DNA of 64,000 nucleotides from an uncultured Clostridia bacterium (GTDB lineage Bacteria > Bacillota > Clostridia > Oscillospirales > Ruminococcaceae), in the NCBI GenBank assembly GCA_947631455.1, contig CANRLH010000006.1, positions 52,034-116,033 on the forward strand, read 5' to 3'. Under the pieces are notes generated by a model that was not told the origin of the DNA, searched no databases, and saw nothing but the letters and a program-made list of their open reading frames with translations. The position numbers and the translations under genes are program-made. Positions within the stretch are counted from its first letter, which is position 1. Each line of letters begins with the position of its first letter. Positions 1-7,196 of this stretch are shown piece after piece.

Positions 1-711
1 CAGACCGAGAAGCGTAGAGCCTTAACAAAGCCGGAGCAAGAATTGTTTCTTGACTATCTGAAAAACTCTCCGACATCAAAGTATTGGTATCCGGTGTTTG
101 CGGTTATGATTGGGACGGGACTTCGTGTTGGCGAAGTGACAGGTCTCAGGTGGTGCGATATAGATTTAGACGAGGGCGTTATAGATGTTAATCATACTTT
201 GGTCTACTATGAACACAGGTCAGATGAGGGCAAAAGAGGCTGCTATTTCAATGTCAATACACCCAAGACTCCGACGAGCAACAGACAGGTTCCAATGCTC
301 GACTTTGTGAAAGAAGCGTTCCTGATGGAAAAGAAGAACCAAGAGCTTTTGGATTTACATTGTCAAGTCACGATTGACGGGTATAGCGATTTCATCTTTA
401 TCAACCGTTTCGGACAGGCGCAACATCAGGGAACGCTAAACAAGGCGCTCCGCCGCATAATTCGAGATTGTAACGACGAACAGTTACTAAAAGATGAAAA
501 CACAGACCTTTTGCTTCCGCATTTCAGTTGCCACTCCCTTCGCCATACTTTCACAACGAGAATGTGTGAAGCGGGGGTCAATGTCAAGGTAATTCAGGAT
601 ACCCTCGGTCATAAGGACATCTCTACCACACTCAACATTTATACCGATGTGACAAAAGAATTGAAGCGTTCTGAGTTCGAGGGACTTGACTTATACTTCA
701 AAGCTGAGTAA
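1..711 (+). CDS. Tyrosine recombinase / integrase, 5'-truncated by the window edge
   Basis: Site-specific DNA recombinase of the phage/ICE integrase family, catalytic domain only; the reading frame is open from base 1, so the N-terminal core-binding and arm-binding domains lie outside the window. Visible active-site residues (fragment numbering) are Arg42 in GTGLRVGE, the beta-hairpin Lys in TPKTPTSNRQVPM, the His-x-x-Arg of HSLRHTFTTR, the His of LGHKDISTTLNIYTDV and its Tyr nucleophile. All five are present, so the domain looks functional. The sequence style resembles integrases of Tn916-like conjugative elements and temperate phages of Firmicutes (family-level judgement). A hairpin follows the stop codon. 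No other phage or ICE genes are seen to the right, so this is probably the right end of an element lying mainly outside the window. Confidence 0.93.
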   Translation, partial: QTEKRRALTKPEQELFLDYLKNSPTSKYWYPVFAVMIGTGLRVGEVTGLRWCDIDLDEGVIDVNHTLVYYEHRSDEGKRGCYFNVNTPKTPTSNRQVPMLDFVKEAFLMEKKNQELLDLHCQVTIDGYSDFIFINRFGQAQHQGTLNKALRRIIRDCNDEQLLKDENTDLLLPHFSCHSLRHTFTTRMCEAGVNVKVIQDTLGHKDISTTLNIYTDVTKELKRSEFEGLDLYFKAE

Positions 712-720
712 AATATATAT

Positions 721-760
721 GTCCTGATGTTTCCGCATAGGGAACATCAGGACTTCTTAA
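721..760 (+). terminator. Terminator-like hairpin after the integrase
   Basis: Inverted repeat GTCCTGATGTT / AACATCAGGAC with a short loop begins 9 bases after the integrase stop codon. The following T-run is poor (TTCTTAA), so termination may be partial. Confidence 0.6.
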
Positions 761-782
761 AATGCGAGGGGAGTCTATAAGG

Positions 783-802
783 CTTACACCACTTACACCA
801 AT
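783..802 (+). repeat. Direct repeat copy 1 near the integrase (arm-type/att candidate)
   Basis: Two tandem copies of CTTACACCA followed by AAT. A related copy lies at 1012-1029. Short direct repeats next to an integrase gene often serve as integrase arm-binding sites or att sequence; that role is inference. Confidence 0.45.
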
Positions 803-861
803 ATTTACGCCAAGCAGTACCCAAAAAACACTTTTTTACACGGAATTATATCTTTTGGAAA

Positions 862-876
862 TTCGCAAAATGCGAA
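862..876. repeat. Palindrome TTCGCA-AAA-TGCGAA
   Basis: Perfect 6-base inverted repeat just upstream of the ribosome binding site of the broken ORF at 898. It could be an operator or a small hairpin; no partner is known. Confidence 0.4.
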
Positions 877-897
877 AATGATGGAGGATACAGTAAT

Positions 898-1007
898 ATG
901 GAAAACTACGCAAAATCACTCGCTTTCGTCCCGACGATGAAATCTTTAGATTGATCGGGGTGTCAAAAGACCGTAAAATCAGGGATTTCGGACACGGAGA
1001 GAGTTAA
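898..1007 (+). pseudogene. Frameshifted small ORF (about 36 codons) beside the integrase
   Basis: A good ribosome binding site (GGAGG at 883-887) precedes ATG at 898, but this frame stops at 952-954 after 18 codons. If one A is added to the A-run at 912-915, the frame continues through TRFRPDDEIFRLIGVSKDR and ends at TAA 1005-1007, giving a charged protein of about 36 residues. The shifted frame looks more protein-like than the original. This suggests a one-base deletion in a homopolymer, either real decay, phase variation or a sequencing error. The product is not recognised; short charged proteins of this kind are common in integrated elements. Confidence 0.45.
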
Positions 1008-1011
1008 AAAC

Positions 1012-1029
1012 CTTACGCCTTACACCAAT
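1012..1029 (+). repeat. Direct repeat copy 2 near the integrase
   Basis: CTTACGCCTTACACCAAT is a degenerate copy of the repeat at 783-802. Together the two copies flank the frameshifted small ORF. Confidence 0.4.
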
Positions 1030-1082
1030 TGATGTAGAAATAAGTGCAGAGGCAAAAAAATCGCAGATTTTCAAAGTGTTAA

Positions 1083-1114
1083 TGGGCTATTCCCTTTCGG
1101 GGTCGCCCAATTTT
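1083..1114 (+). terminator. Terminator-like hairpin between the element remnant and the zinc-ribbon gene
   Basis: GGGC/GCCC arms with an inner CCC-TTTC-GGG hairpin, followed by AATTTTC. It is the last structure before the next gene and may close transcription from the element side. Confidence 0.4.
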
Positions 1115-1160
1115 CAGAAAAGGAAAAATATATTATTCTGTTTTATAGGAGGTAGCAGAG

Positions 1161-1349
1161 ATGAGAAAGTGCATTCGTTGTGGAGAGGAAATGGAGGAAG
1201 ACTTCAAGTTCACCGGCGGTTACGGCAATGTGATTCGCAAAAAAGGCTTAACCGGTAAAGCCGTTTATCCAAAAGCGGCAGTGTGCCCGAAGTGCGGCGA
1301 GGTCTCCATTTATGTAGACGATGAGCAGCTCGAAAAACTGATGAAGTAA
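1161..1349 (+). CDS. Small zinc-ribbon protein (62 aa)
   Basis: Two CxxC pairs, CIRC near residue 4 and CPKC near residue 43, would coordinate one zinc ion. The middle contains a basic GNVIRKKGL stretch. The ribosome binding site AGGAGG (1147-1152) sits 8 bases before the ATG, and a strong terminator follows, so this is a single-gene unit. Small double-CxxC proteins of this size are common in Clostridia and are usually annotated as hypothetical or nucleic-acid-binding zinc ribbons. Function unknown. The overlapping 60-codon ORF starting at 1076 in another frame lacks a ribosome binding site and is not considered real. Confidence 0.75.
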   Translation: MRKCIRCGEEMEEDFKFTGGYGNVIRKKGLTGKAVYPKAAVCPKCGEVSIYVDDEQLEKLMK

Positions 1350-1360
1350 TTCCGGTTTTA

Positions 1361-1398
1361 CCCCCTTAGAGAGAAAAGCTTTCTCAGGGGACTTTTTT
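1361..1398 (+). terminator. Rho-independent terminator after the zinc-ribbon gene
   Basis: CCCCTT...GAGAAAAGCTTTCTC...AGGGG stem followed by ACTTTTTTG, 12 bases after the stop codon. Confidence 0.8.
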
Positions 1399-1459
1399 GT
1401 GTTCTGGGGGCAAATCGCAAACCTCATCGAACAGCTCATTCTCTGAATAATGAGCGCAG

Positions 1460-1488
1460 AAAAAGCCAAGCGTTTGCTTGACTTTTTC
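1460..1488. terminator. Bidirectional terminator-like hairpin
   Basis: AAAAAGCCAAGC-GTTT-GCTTGACTTTTT has one mismatch and T-runs on both strands. It lies downstream of the minus-strand zinc-ribbon membrane gene (stop at 1529) and probably ends the alr operon. Confidence 0.6.
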
Positions 1489-1528
1489 AACAGGCTGAAC
1501 AGATTCACGAAAAGGTGTGTCTGCTTTT

Positions 1529-2296
1529 TTATTTTGAGTTCTTGACGGCATTCAGCTCTTTATCAAATTCGCCCTGACTTAACTTTGAATATGTCACGGC
1601 GTCTCCGATTAGTCCTAAAGCATCATATGTGCACCACTCGGAGCCGATTTTAAGCACCGTCAGGGTTTTGGTTTCGTCGGGGATATTGTCTTTTGAAAAC
1701 GACTGTGTCACCTTTACAAAATACCCCGAAGTCGCATTGATAGCATAGCCCTGTCCATATGAATCCGACTTTGAGCGTTTATATGCGAGCAGGTCTATTT
1801 CATCAAGCTCCGTTATATCTTCTACCGTAACTTTAAAATCCCTTGACTGCTTTGACGCAGCGCTTATGCTGACAAGGCGGTCTATGCCCGTCTTTACTTT
1901 TGAAAGATCAGAATTGTAATATTCCTTTACCGCGCTGCTTAAAAGGTCTTCGCCAACGGCGTTTCTTAAATCCTTATAGCTGCCATCGCCGTTTAAAATA
2001 TTCAGATACGAAGTGATAGCCGCCTGATAAGTGTTGCTTTTTATGTAATTTACTGTGATGAAAGTTACGAAAACAGCCATTATTGCTATCGCAACTACTC
2101 CTATCGCGGCGTCGCGGAAGCGTGATACCTTGAATTTTCCGACACGTTTTCCGAAAAGGGCGAAGGCTTTTTTTCTTTCTGATGATTCAGGAGGATTTTC
2201 AAAGGCGGAAAAGTCGTATATTTGCTCTCCGCACCAGGGGCAGAATTGCTCATCGATTGATAGCTTTTTTCCGCATTTATGACAAAATTCCTGCAA
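1529..2296 (-). CDS. Zinc-ribbon, single-pass membrane protein (255 aa)
   Basis: The N-terminus is a cytoplasmic zinc ribbon with Cys5/Cys8 (CHKC) and Cys19/Cys22 (CPWC). A linker of about 40 residues leads to one membrane helix near residues 63-86 (AAIGVVAIAIMAVFVTFITV). The remaining roughly 170 residues should lie outside the cell and have no motif I recognise. The start is TTG at 2296, preceded by GGGGGAT about 9 bases upstream; no ATG fits better. It follows alr by 40 bases on the same strand, so the two are probably co-transcribed. Zinc-ribbon plus TM plus extracytoplasmic domain proteins are widespread in Firmicutes; the specific role is unknown. Confidence 0.75.
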   Translation of the reverse strand: MQEFCHKCGKKLSIDEQFCPWCGEQIYDFSAFENPPESSERKKAFALFGKRVGKFKVSRFRDAAIGVVAIAIMAVFVTFITVNYIKSNTYQAAITSYLNILNGDGSYKDLRNAVGEDLLSSAVKEYYNSDLSKVKTGIDRLVSISAASKQSRDFKVTVEDITELDEIDLLAYKRSKSDSYGQGYAINATSGYFVKVTQSFSKDNIPDETKTLTVLKIGSEWCTYDALGLIGDAVTYSKLSQGEFDKELNAVKNSK

Positions 2297-2336
2297 AACC
2301 GAATATCCCCCTTTATCCTCTTTGATCTAAGTTAAT

Positions 2337-3491
2337 CTACTCCACGTCGATTTCTTTTCCGTTTTTCAGTATGACCCTCGGCACGCGTTTTGTTATGCCG
2401 CAGGTTATCTCGTATCCGATGGTATGGCACAAGTCGGCAATATCGTCTGCCGTTATTTCCTCGCTTCCGCTTTGTCCGATGAGCGTTACGCTGTCGCCCG
2501 GTTTTACTTCTATCCCGGTAACGTCCACCATAAGCTGGTCCATACATACGTTACCGACAATTCTGCACCGCCTGCCGTTTATAAGCGCCTCTCCTCTGTT
2601 TGACAGAAGCCTCGGAATGCCGTCGGCATATCCGGCCGCAACTGTGGCTATGACCATATCCTCATTCGCCGTAAATGTACGCCCGTATCCTATGTCAGCG
2701 CCCTTTTTTACGGTTTTTACCATGGAAACTGTGGATATAAGCTCCATGACCGGCTTCATTTTCACGGGCACCGCAAGAGAGTGGTTGGGATAAAGACCGT
2801 AAAGAATGATTCCAAGCCGTGCAAGCGCAGAGCCATCTGATTTTGTATAAACACCTCCGGCTGAATTGAGCCAGTGGCATACGCCCGGATCATAGCCCTG
2901 AGCTTTCAGAGCGGCACAGACAGACTTTATTTTTTTTATCTGGGAATCGGTAAAGCTTATATTGTCGTCGTTGTCGGAATCGGCAACGCAAAGATGCGTA
3001 AACACACCCTCTGCCACAATATTGTCAAGGGCGTATATTTTTTTGGCTTCACAAACCGCTGAGTCTGTATCATCGCACGGGATACCTATTCTCGACATTC
3101 CCGTATCAAGCTTTATGTGAACCCTGACCTTGCCCGAGGCGGATTTATTAAGTGCTTCGGCATAATCAAGATCAAGGCACGCCTGAATGATATCATATTC
3201 TGTAAGGCGATCCGCCTGAGATGGAGGGGTGTATCCAAGAATAAGTATTTCGCCGGATATCCCGTTTTCGCGAAGCTCAATAGCCTCATCGATGTTTGAC
3301 ACGCCGAACCATTTAACTCCAAGATCGTTTTGTAGACACTCGGTAACAGCTTTTACTCCGTGACCATATGCATTTGCCTTCACCACACACATAAGCTGTG
3401 TTTCTTTGGGCAGAGCCGATTTGTAGCTTTTGGCGTTAAATATCAGGTTGTCAAGGTTTACTTTTGCAAAGGTTCTCTTTAAATAGTACAT
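2337..3491 (-). CDS. alr: Alanine racemase
   Basis: PLP enzyme interconverting L- and D-alanine, supplying D-Ala for peptidoglycan; cytoplasmic. The PLP-binding Lys38 lies in VVKANAYGHG. The second catalytic residue, the Tyr of the GYGRTF segment near residue 270, is present, followed by the family-typical NVCMDQLMVD stretch. The length of 384 residues is normal and the start at 3491 fits the family N-terminus. It is divergent from the SLOG gene at 3582, and an 8-base inverted repeat (3520-3541) lies in the shared region. A zinc-ribbon membrane protein gene follows at 40 bases. Confidence 0.96.
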   Translation of the reverse strand: MYYLKRTFAKVNLDNLIFNAKSYKSALPKETQLMCVVKANAYGHGVKAVTECLQNDLGVKWFGVSNIDEAIELRENGISGEILILGYTPPSQADRLTEYDIIQACLDLDYAEALNKSASGKVRVHIKLDTGMSRIGIPCDDTDSAVCEAKKIYALDNIVAEGVFTHLCVADSDNDDNISFTDSQIKKIKSVCAALKAQGYDPGVCHWLNSAGGVYTKSDGSALARLGIILYGLYPNHSLAVPVKMKPVMELISTVSMVKTVKKGADIGYGRTFTANEDMVIATVAAGYADGIPRLLSNRGEALINGRRCRIVGNVCMDQLMVDVTGIEVKPGDSVTLIGQSGSEEITADDIADLCHTIGYEITCGITKRVPRVILKNGKEIDVE

Positions 3492-3509
3492 AAAATCATC
3501 CCTAAGCTA

Positions 3510-3538
3510 TTGAAAAATTTTAAGAATTGTGGTATTCT
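3510..3538 (+). promoter_or_regulatory. Sigma-A promoter for the SLOG gene
   Basis: -35 TTGAAA (3510-3515), 17-base spacer, -10 TATTCT (3533-3538); 44 bases upstream of the ATG at 3582. Confidence 0.6.
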
Positions 3539-3541
3539 TAA
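3520..3541. promoter_or_regulatory. Operator-like inverted repeat in the alr/SLOG divergent region
   Basis: TTAAGAAT-TGTGGT-ATTCTTAA, perfect 8-base arms. It covers the spacer and the -10 of the rightward promoter and sits 29 bases upstream of the alr start, so one regulator could affect both genes. Confidence 0.5.
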
Positions 3542-3581
3542 CATATATCAGTTTAAATTCAGGAAAAAGGAGTGTTAATAA

Positions 3582-4112
3582 ATGGCCGGGTCTTTGCAGA
3601 GACCGCTTTGTGTGTGCTTTTCTGGGCACAGACCTGAAAAGCTTCCCGGAAAAGGGAATTTTTCAGATATCGGATTTCGGCATCTTTTGAGCATTCTTTA
3701 TCTTGAAATTGAGGATACCATAAATGCAGGCTACACTGTATTCTACACCGGAATGGCAAGAGGAATAGATATGTGGGCCGCGAAAATAGTGCTTGAAAAG
3801 CGCATACATCACCCGAACATAAAGCTTGTCTGCGTAATTCCGTATAAAAGGCAAAGCGAAAGCCTTACGGGTGCTGATAAGTGGGATTACTCCTACATAA
3901 CTGATCTTGCAGACGAGGTTATCTGTTTGAGCGATGAATACCGTCCGGACTGTATGAGAAAACGCAATATGTATATGGTGAATCACTCAGACAAGTTGAT
4001 TGCGGTCATGGGTAACCCCAAAAGCGGCACCGGCATGACCGTAAATCTTGCAAAGAAAAGGGGAATCGTCGCAAGGGTAATTGACTTAAACGGTCTAAAG
4101 CCTCTTTTATAA
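3582..4112 (+). CDS. SLOG-superfamily protein, YpsA/DUF1273-like
   Basis: A 176-residue Rossmann-like protein. The N-terminal FSGHRPEKL motif (near residues 13-21), the YTGMARGIDMWAA motif after the second strand, and KSGTGMTVNLAKKRG near the C-terminus are those of the YpsA branch of the SLOG (SMF/DprA-LOG) superfamily, which is thought to bind nucleotide-derived ligands. In Firmicutes YpsA has been linked to cell division and stress; whether that holds here is inference. Single gene with its own promoter; the start ATG has AAAGGAG upstream. Confidence 0.85.
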   Translation: MAGSLQRPLCVCFSGHRPEKLPGKGNFSDIGFRHLLSILYLEIEDTINAGYTVFYTGMARGIDMWAAKIVLEKRIHHPNIKLVCVIPYKRQSESLTGADKWDYSYITDLADEVICLSDEYRPDCMRKRNMYMVNHSDKLIAVMGNPKSGTGMTVNLAKKRGIVARVIDLNGLKPLL

Positions 4113-4176
4113 CTCCTATAATAGTTTACACCGAAATGGCAAAAGATTCAAGTGGTTTTTTACTTATTTGAGTATT

Positions 4177-4230
4177 AAGACGATTTTGCCGGGCTTCAAT
4201 CGGCAAAAGGTGTCGGGTAAAAGGCGTCTT
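4177..4230 (+). promoter_or_regulatory. Nested hairpin in the leader of the LCP-like gene
   Basis: Inner stem TTTTGCCG (4184-4191) / CGGCAAAA (4201-4208) enclosed by AAGACG (4177-4182) / CGTCTT (4225-4230). There is no T-run, so it is not an ordinary terminator. It lies between the SLOG gene and the LCP-like gene. I do not recognise a riboswitch family. Confidence 0.4.
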
Positions 4231-4322
4231 TGAAAAGGAGGACGCAGGCGGCTGCTAAAAACAGCGCGCGCAACGTAACTCTATAATGCGGTATCATAAC
4301 TGATTTGAAAGGACAGTAAAAT

Positions 4323-5243
4323 ATGGAGAACGAAAACAACATAAAAAAACAAAATAAAAGGAAAAATCACGCAAGTGTTGCGCTTGTATATTTTATTACG
4401 TTGATCGTGGTATTGCTGGTGATTGGCGGTATTTCGCTTTTTGTAATGGAAAAATACGTTATCACAGAGGATAGCTCATCGGCGTCATCAGAGAAAGATC
4501 TCACCCCTAAAAAACGCGATAACGCTACCCGCCTTTATATGATGGTTGACGACAAAAATAATCTTGAGACGGTTTTGGTGGAAAGATTTTTGCCCCGATC
4601 CGCAAAGATAGTTTTGCTTCCGCTGTCTGAAAAAACCGTGGCGGCTGAATCAAATCAAACGCTTGCTCAGGCTTATGCCTCCGGCGGCTCATCAGCCATA
4701 ACCGAGAATGTTGAGTCGCTGCTTGACGTTAAGATCGATAACTTTATAGTGCTCAATCACACCAACTTTGAAAATGTGATAGATAATCTTGCAACTATAA
4801 ACTACACCGTTCCCGAAACGGTTTATTACATCGACGATGACTCGGACGATGTGCTCAATTACGAGCAGGGAGAGGAGCTCACGCTTTTTGGCTCGGAGAT
4901 GAGGCTGTTTTTGACATATCCCAATTACGACGATGGTCCGGGGCATAACCAGAAGGTATGCGGAGAGCTTTTGTCAAGGGTGATAAATCAGGGCCTTTCA
5001 ACATCTCTAACCGTGCAGAATTTAGGATCAACATTCAGTACACTGGTAAAGGGGTCTGATGACAAGAACTTTTCTTTAAACGATTTCAATGATAATGCGA
5101 TGAACAACATAAACTATATAATCGATAATTCAAACGAACCTGCACAATATATTACTGCGACAGGTGCCTGGAATGCAGACAGCACGCAGTTCACCGTAGA
5201 CGAAGGCTTTAAAACTCAGCTGAAGGATATTTTTGAGCTTTAA
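4323..5243 (+). CDS. Divergent LytR-CpsA-Psr (LCP)-like membrane protein
   Basis: A basic N-terminus and one membrane helix (residues 18-42) anchor a long extracytoplasmic domain. The segment LAQAYASGG (114-122) followed by SAITENVESLLDVKIDNF matches the LCP fold, where AYAYGG-type sequence precedes the helix and the strand leading to the active site. LCP proteins transfer teichoic acids or polysaccharides from lipid carriers to peptidoglycan. Here the strand that usually carries catalytic Asp/Arg residues reads TRLYMMVDDKNN, and the usual charged residues are not obvious, so this may be a non-catalytic member. The start ATG has AAAGGA upstream. A PII-like gene follows after 51 bases. Confidence 0.65.
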   Translation: MENENNIKKQNKRKNHASVALVYFITLIVVLLVIGGISLFVMEKYVITEDSSSASSEKDLTPKKRDNATRLYMMVDDKNNLETVLVERFLPRSAKIVLLPLSEKTVAAESNQTLAQAYASGGSSAITENVESLLDVKIDNFIVLNHTNFENVIDNLATINYTVPETVYYIDDDSDDVLNYEQGEELTLFGSEMRLFLTYPNYDDGPGHNQKVCGELLSRVINQGLSTSLTVQNLGSTFSTLVKGSDDKNFSLNDFNDNAMNNINYIIDNSNEPAQYITATGAWNADSTQFTVDEGFKTQLKDIFEL

Positions 5244-5294
5244 GGCGTATGAACGTCAGGCCGGCACACAAACACAAAAAGGATGTTTAAATTT

Positions 5295-5636
5295 ATGAAG
5301 CTCATGGTACTTATACTTAATAGAACGGAAAAGCTTGACAGTCTGCTTGAAGGGTTTTCAGCCGCCGGAATAGGTGGAGCGACGATAATTGAATCGTCCG
5401 GTCTGGCTCAGACTCTTAACCGAATCGGCTCTTCTATTTTGACAGCGGCTATAAAGGATATTATCGGCGCTGCTGATGATGACAACCGCACGGTGCTTTC
5501 GGTAATAAAGGACGATCAGCTTGAAACGGTAAGAAAGGTTATATACGCAACGGTAGGGGATCTTTCTCTTCCTAATACCGGGATCCTGTTTACCGTTCCG
5601 ATAGATTTTGCGGAGGGTATTCCTGAAGGAAAGTAA
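5295..5636 (+). CDS. PII-like (GlnB-superfamily) small protein
   Basis: About 113 residues with the pattern of divergent Clostridial PII-like proteins: a first strand MKLMVLILNR, a helix KLDSLLEGFSAAGI, the strand GATIIESSGL, and a C-terminal VGDLSLPNTGILFTVPIDF. PII proteins are trimeric signal carriers that bind nucleotides and control partner enzymes or transporters; the partner here is unknown. I chose ATG 5295 because the family begins at this strand and because the AAAAAGG sequence directly abuts the alternative ATG at 5283. It shares direction and a close gap with the LCP-like gene upstream and glyQS downstream. Confidence 0.65.
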   Translation: MKLMVLILNRTEKLDSLLEGFSAAGIGGATIIESSGLAQTLNRIGSSILTAAIKDIIGAADDDNRTVLSVIKDDQLETVRKVIYATVGDLSLPNTGILFTVPIDFAEGIPEGK

Positions 5637-5677
5637 AGGATTTAATGGGGTAAACCCCTTATGAAAGGAGAAGCTTT

Positions 5678-7057
5678 ATGCTTAAAAACACAGAAAAAAG
5701 TATGGACACGATCGTAAATCTCTGCAAGCACAGGGGATTTATTTTTCCGGGAAGCGAGATTTACGGCGGCCTTGCAAACACATGGGATTATGGTCCGCTT
5801 GGAGCAAGACTGAAAAATAATGTAAAGGATACCTGGAGAAAAAGATTTATTCAGGAACGCCCCAACAGCTATGAGGTCGATGCCGATATTCTTATGAACC
5901 CCAGAGTTTGGGAGGCCAGCGGTCACGTTGCAAGCTTTTCTGACCCTCTGCTTGACTGCAAGGAGTGCAAGATGCGCCACCGTGCCGACAACCTTATCGA
6001 CGATTTTGATCCTGATGCGCACGCAGACGGTATGACCAAGGAGGAGATGTTTGAATACATAAAGGCTCATTCTATCCCCTGCCCTAACTGCGGAAAGCAT
6101 AACTTTACCGATATTCGTGAGTTTAACCTGATGTTTCAGACATTCAGGGGAGTTACCAATGATTCTAAGAGCATCATATACCTGCGTCCCGAAAACGCGC
6201 AGGGAGAGTATGTGAACTTCTTGAATGTACAGCGTACGATGAGGGCAAAGCTTCCGTTTTCGATAGGTCAGATAGGCAAGGCATTCAGAAACGAAATAAC
6301 ACCGGGAAACTTTACATTCAGAACAATTGAATTTGAGCAGATGGAGTTTCAGACCTTCTGCAAGGAGGGAGACGACTCTGACCTTTACGAATACTTCAAA
6401 GAATACGGTATGAAGTATTACACCGACCTTGGCATCGATCCTTCTCATCTGCGCTATCACGATCATGAAAAGCTTGCGCATTATGCAAAGGCTGCCTGTG
6501 ATATTGAATTTTTGTTCCCGTTTGGCTGGGGAGAGATAAACGGAACACACAACCGCACGAATTTTGACCTTACAAGGCATCAGGAATACAGCGGAACAAA
6601 GCAGGAGTATCTTGATCCTGATACCAATGAAAAGTTTATCCCGTATATCATTGAGTCTACTTATGGACTTGACAGAACTGTGCTTGCGCTTATTTGCGAT
6701 GCCTATGACGAGGAAAAGATAAACGACACGGATGAAACGAGAGTTGTCCTGCATTTAAGCCCCGCGATCGCACCGTATAAAGCGGCCGTTCTTCCGCTTT
6801 CTAAAAAGCTTTCCGAAAACGCGGTCGAGCTTCAGGAGCAGCTTTCAAAGGCGTTTATGACCGACTATGACGCGGCGGGCTCTATCGGAAAGAGATACCG
6901 TCGTCAGGACGAGATAGGAACTCCGTTTTGCATAACCTATGATTTTGATTCTCTTGAGGACGGCTGTGTTACCGTGAGGGACAGAGACACTATGAGTCAG
7001 GAGAGAGTAAATACTCAGGATCTTATAAGCTATATTGAAAGCAAAATCAAGTTTTAA
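5678..7057 (+). CDS. glyQS: Glycyl-tRNA synthetase, single-chain class II type
   Basis: Charges tRNA-Gly with glycine; homodimeric eukaryote/archaea-like type found in many Firmicutes, in place of the GlyQ/GlyS tetramer. The 459-residue length is typical. The N-terminus (CKHRGFIFPGSEIYGG, WDYGPLG) forms motif 1, FRNEITPG...FRTIEFEQMEFQ is motif 2, and ESTYGLDRTVLALI is motif 3. The C-terminal 110 residues are the anticodon-binding domain. AAAGGAG precedes the ATG. A small GGGGTAAACCCC hairpin lies before the gene, and a terminator follows at once. No T-box element was seen in the 41-base leader. The 370-codon ORF on the opposite strand is a codon-bias shadow. Confidence 0.97.
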   Translation: MLKNTEKSMDTIVNLCKHRGFIFPGSEIYGGLANTWDYGPLGARLKNNVKDTWRKRFIQERPNSYEVDADILMNPRVWEASGHVASFSDPLLDCKECKMRHRADNLIDDFDPDAHADGMTKEEMFEYIKAHSIPCPNCGKHNFTDIREFNLMFQTFRGVTNDSKSIIYLRPENAQGEYVNFLNVQRTMRAKLPFSIGQIGKAFRNEITPGNFTFRTIEFEQMEFQTFCKEGDDSDLYEYFKEYGMKYYTDLGIDPSHLRYHDHEKLAHYAKAACDIEFLFPFGWGEINGTHNRTNFDLTRHQEYSGTKQEYLDPDTNEKFIPYIIESTYGLDRTVLALICDAYDEEKINDTDETRVVLHLSPAIAPYKAAVLPLSKKLSENAVELQEQLSKAFMTDYDAAGSIGKRYRRQDEIGTPFCITYDFDSLEDGCVTVRDRDTMSQERVNTQDLISYIESKIKF

Positions 7058-7059
7058 AA

Positions 7060-7084
7060 AAAAGCCCCGATCATGGGGCTTTTA
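7060..7084 (+). terminator. Terminator of glyQS
   Basis: AAAAGCCCC-GATCAT-GGGGCTTTT, starting 2 bases after the stop codon. Confidence 0.9.
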
Positions 7085-7196
7085 CTATGACTGACCATAG
7101 GCTGTTTTGGTCAGGTGCTTGCAGGAAAATCTATTAAACAAAGCTGATGCGAGATCAAAACCGATTTGCAGCAGCTTATTTTATATTTATGCAGTT

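Noticed and set aside
1248..1508. 86-codon minus-strand ORF over the zinc-ribbon gene and its terminator
   Set aside because: It reads through a strong terminator and overlaps a well-supported gene on the other strand.
1449..1544. 31-codon ORF starting MSAEKAKRLLDFF
   Set aside because: No binding site; overlaps a hairpin and the end of the zinc-ribbon membrane gene.
5642..6754. 370-codon minus-strand ORF opposite glyQS
   Set aside because: It is antisense to a clear glyQS gene, has no ribosome binding site, and its composition is that of a codon-bias shadow.
5678..7057. T-box control of glyQS
   Set aside because: The leader is only about 40 bases and has no AGGGTGG-type T-box sequence or specifier loop.
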